Origin: an uncultured Lachnospiraceae bacterium
GTDB lineage: Bacteria; Bacillota; Clostridia; Lachnospirales; Lachnospiraceae
Reading direction: 5' to 3'
NCBI GenBank assembly: GCA_905236275.1
Contig: CAJOPI010000163.1
Span: 1-9,134 of the forward strand
DNA: 9,134 bases
Position numbers and translations under genes: made by a program. The notes beneath the pieces are model-generated. The model was not told the origin of the DNA. It searched no databases and was given only the letters and a program-made list of their open reading frames with translations. Shown here in pieces: positions 7,193-9,134 of this stretch (within the stretch, counting starts at the first letter, position 1; each line of letters starts with the position of its first letter).

Positions 7193-9134
7193 TTATCTGA
7201 AGTAATTCACTCCCGATTCGAATATGTTCATATTCTGTTCGCCGTAGATATTCACGTTGGTGTATTCAGCGCGGCGTTCTGCATGAGCCATCTTTCCGAA
7301 GACCCTGCCGTCTGCGCTTGTTATACCCTCTATGGCATTGAAGGAACCGTTTACATTCCATTCCTCATCCATGAATATCTTTCCGTCGGGATCACAATAC
7401 TGTGTTGCGACCTGACCGTTCTCTATGAGCCTGTCAAGCCACTCACCATTTGCGACAAATCTTCCCTCACCATGTGATGCAGGATTTACGTAAACGCTTC
7501 CAAGTGCTGCTCCCATAAGCCATGGCGATTTATTTGAAACAACCTTTGTATAAACCATCTTTGAAATATGACGGTTTATCGTATTGAAGGTAAGCGTAGG
7601 GCTGTCCTCCTTCTGTGCTTCGATTATCTCACCATAAGGCAGAAGTCCGAGCTTGATAAGTGCCTGGAAACCGTTACAGATACCGAGCACAAGACCATCC
7701 CTCTTATTTAAGAGGTCCATCATTGCTTCCTTTATCTTCGCATCCCTGAACGCAGTCGCAAAGAACTTTGCAGAGCCGTCCGGTTCATCACCGGCTGAGA
7801 AACCGCCGGGGAACATTACTATCTGGGCATCATTTATTGCCTTTGTAAATGCCTCAACAGAATCCACTATAGCCTTGGGACTTAAGGTTGAGAACACCCT
7901 TACATCTGTCTCCGCGCCTGCCTTCCAGAAGGCTCTCTCCGTATCGTATTCACAGTTTGTACCCGGGAATACGGGTATAAATACCTTCGGCTTTGCCACC
8001 TTGTTTTTGCAGACATAAATCTTCGGCTCGTTATAAAGAGGGCATGAAATCTGCTCATCCCTGTCTGTCGATTTTGTCGGGAATACCTTTTCAAGCGTTG
8101 AGTCATAAGCTTTTTCAAGTTCTGAAAGCTCGATGACCATATCGCCATGTCTCAGTTTTCCGTCGGAGGTCAGTTCACCGATTATCTCATAAGGAACACC
8201 GATTTCCAAAAGCTCGATGACATCCGGTACTTCGGCTATGATATTTCCCGTCTCCGAAAGGAAAAGCTTCTCTGCCGGTATTCCGTCTGAGATCTCGACA
8301 CCCATGCGGTTACCAAAAGACATCTTTGCAACAGCCGGAGCAATACCCTTCTCATCAAGGGCATACGCCGAAATGATTATTCCCTTTCTTATTGCCTCAT
8401 GAAGCTTGGAATAAAGGGCAATAACCTCTTCGTATACCGGAAGGTCATACTCATCCACCGGTATCGTGAATTTTACTATGGCATTTCCCGGAAGCTTGAA
8501 CTCCGGTGTAAGCACATCCTTAACATTCGAAACATCAACCGCAAACGAAACCAGTGTAGGCGGAACATTGATATTTTCAAAGGTTCCCGACATTGAATCC
8601 TTGCCGCCGATAGAAGCCAGACCATACTTCATCTGTGCCTCGAATGCTCCCAGCAGTGCAGAGAGCGGAATACCCCAGCCCTTTGCATCTTCCGTCATTC
8701 TCCTGAAATACTCCTGGAAGGTAAAGTGGATATTCTTCATATTTCCGCCGGATGCTACGATTTTCGCAATTGATTCGGTTACGGCATAAACGGCACCATG
8801 AAAAGGCGACCAGCTCGATATATAAGGGTCGAAGCCATAACTCATCATCGTGCAGACATCGGTTTTCCCCTTATATACAGGGAGTTTTGCAACCATAGTC
8901 TGTATCGGTGTGCTCTGATAGCGTCCGCCGTAAGGCATAAGTACGGTTCCCGCACCGATTGATGAGTCAAACATCTCAACAAGTCCCTTTTGTGAGCATT
9001 CGCTCAAATCGCTGAGCGTATCAAACCATGCTTTTCTTTCATCCTTTATTTCAATCTTCTCGTCGAAGTAAGCTTCCTTTTCCGAGGGCGGTACGATTTC
9101 AGCAGTTGTTTCCTGATGTGCTCCGTTTGTATCA
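7193..9134 (-). CDS. purL: Phosphoribosylformylglycinamidine synthase, C-terminal half (partial)
   Basis: PurL converts FGAR, glutamine and ATP to FGAM in purine synthesis. The frame is open to the right edge. The 646 visible codons are roughly the second half of the large single-chain form, which is about 1,240-1,300 residues, so the N-terminus is missing. The TTG at 9007 is an internal leucine codon, not a start: 42 more sense codons precede it within the window. Visible residues 173-185 hold the AIRS-type motif ASIGGKDSMSGTF in the synthetase part. From about visible residue 383 the fused class I glutaminase domain begins (FIPVFPGTNCEYD), with Cys486 in GICNGFQ and His554 and Glu556 in SHGEGRF. 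Many other Firmicutes instead encode a small PurL with separate PurQ and PurS. The TAA stop is followed by the inverted repeat before carA. I saw no frameshift. Confidence 0.97.
   Translation of the reverse strand, partial: DTNGAHQETTAEIVPPSEKEAYFDEKIEIKDERKAWFDTLSDLSECSQKGLVEMFDSSIGAGTVLMPYGGRYQSTPIQTMVAKLPVYKGKTDVCTMMSYGFDPYISSWSPFHGAVYAVTESIAKIVASGGNMKNIHFTFQEYFRRMTEDAKGWGIPLSALLGAFEAQMKYGLASIGGKDSMSGTFENINVPPTLVSFAVDVSNVKDVLTPEFKLPGNAIVKFTIPVDEYDLPVYEEVIALYSKLHEAIRKGIIISAYALDEKGIAPAVAKMSFGNRMGVEISDGIPAEKLFLSETGNIIAEVPDVIELLEIGVPYEIIGELTSDGKLRHGDMVIELSELEKAYDSTLEKVFPTKSTDRDEQISCPLYNEPKIYVCKNKVAKPKVFIPVFPGTNCEYDTERAFWKAGAETDVRVFSTLSPKAIVDSVEAFTKAINDAQIVMFPGGFSAGDEPDGSAKFFATAFRDAKIKEAMMDLLNKRDGLVLGICNGFQALIKLGLLPYGEIIEAQKEDSPTLTFNTINRHISKMVYTKVVSNKSPWLMGAALGSVYVNPASHGEGRFVANGEWLDRLIENGQVATQYCDPDGKIFMDEEWNVNGSFNAIEGITSADGRVFGKMAHAERRAEYTNVNIYGEQNMNIFESGVNYFR

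Noticed and set aside
9005..9007. TTG at 9007 as the start of a complete 604-residue protein
   Set aside because: The same frame continues upstream for 42 sense codons to the window edge, no Shine-Dalgarno precedes it, and PurL homology begins well before this point. The gene is simply truncated.

Overview
The window reads as an ordinary housekeeping segment of a bacterial chromosome, probably from a Clostridia-class Firmicute and perhaps Lachnospiraceae. That placement is inferred from three things: a large single-chain PurL with a fused glutaminase domain, the iron-sulfur QueH instead of QueG, and moderately AT-rich genes (about mid-40s % GC by eye) with GGAG/AGGAG ribosome binding sites. 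I found no mobile genes, RNA genes, CRISPR array or phage genes.

Everything is transcribed from the minus strand, so the biological order runs from high to low coordinates. It starts with the 3' half of purL (7193-9134, 5' end beyond the window). A 172-bp gap follows, dominated by an 85-bp imperfect inverted repeat (7052-7136) that contains a plausible terminator. Then come carA (5812-7020) and carB (2585-5809), 2 bp apart; queH (1965-2588), which overlaps carB by 4 bp as GTGA; argS (163-1935), 29 bp after queH; a 108-bp AT-rich gap; and finally the first 18 codons of an unrecognised gene (1-54, running off the window) with a very strong Shine-Dalgarno.

Functionally, PurL makes FGAM in purine synthesis. 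CarA and CarB make carbamoyl phosphate for pyrimidines and arginine. ArgS charges tRNA-Arg, and QueH finishes queuosine in tRNA anticodons. carA-carB-queH-argS looks like one transcription unit. Whether purL reads through the hairpin into carA is the main open regulatory question.

I see no new biological system here. The observations most worth a second look are non-coding: the large inverted repeat between purL and carA, and a perfect 11-bp hairpin inside the 5' end of queH. The unidentified gene entering at the left edge is also worth identifying.
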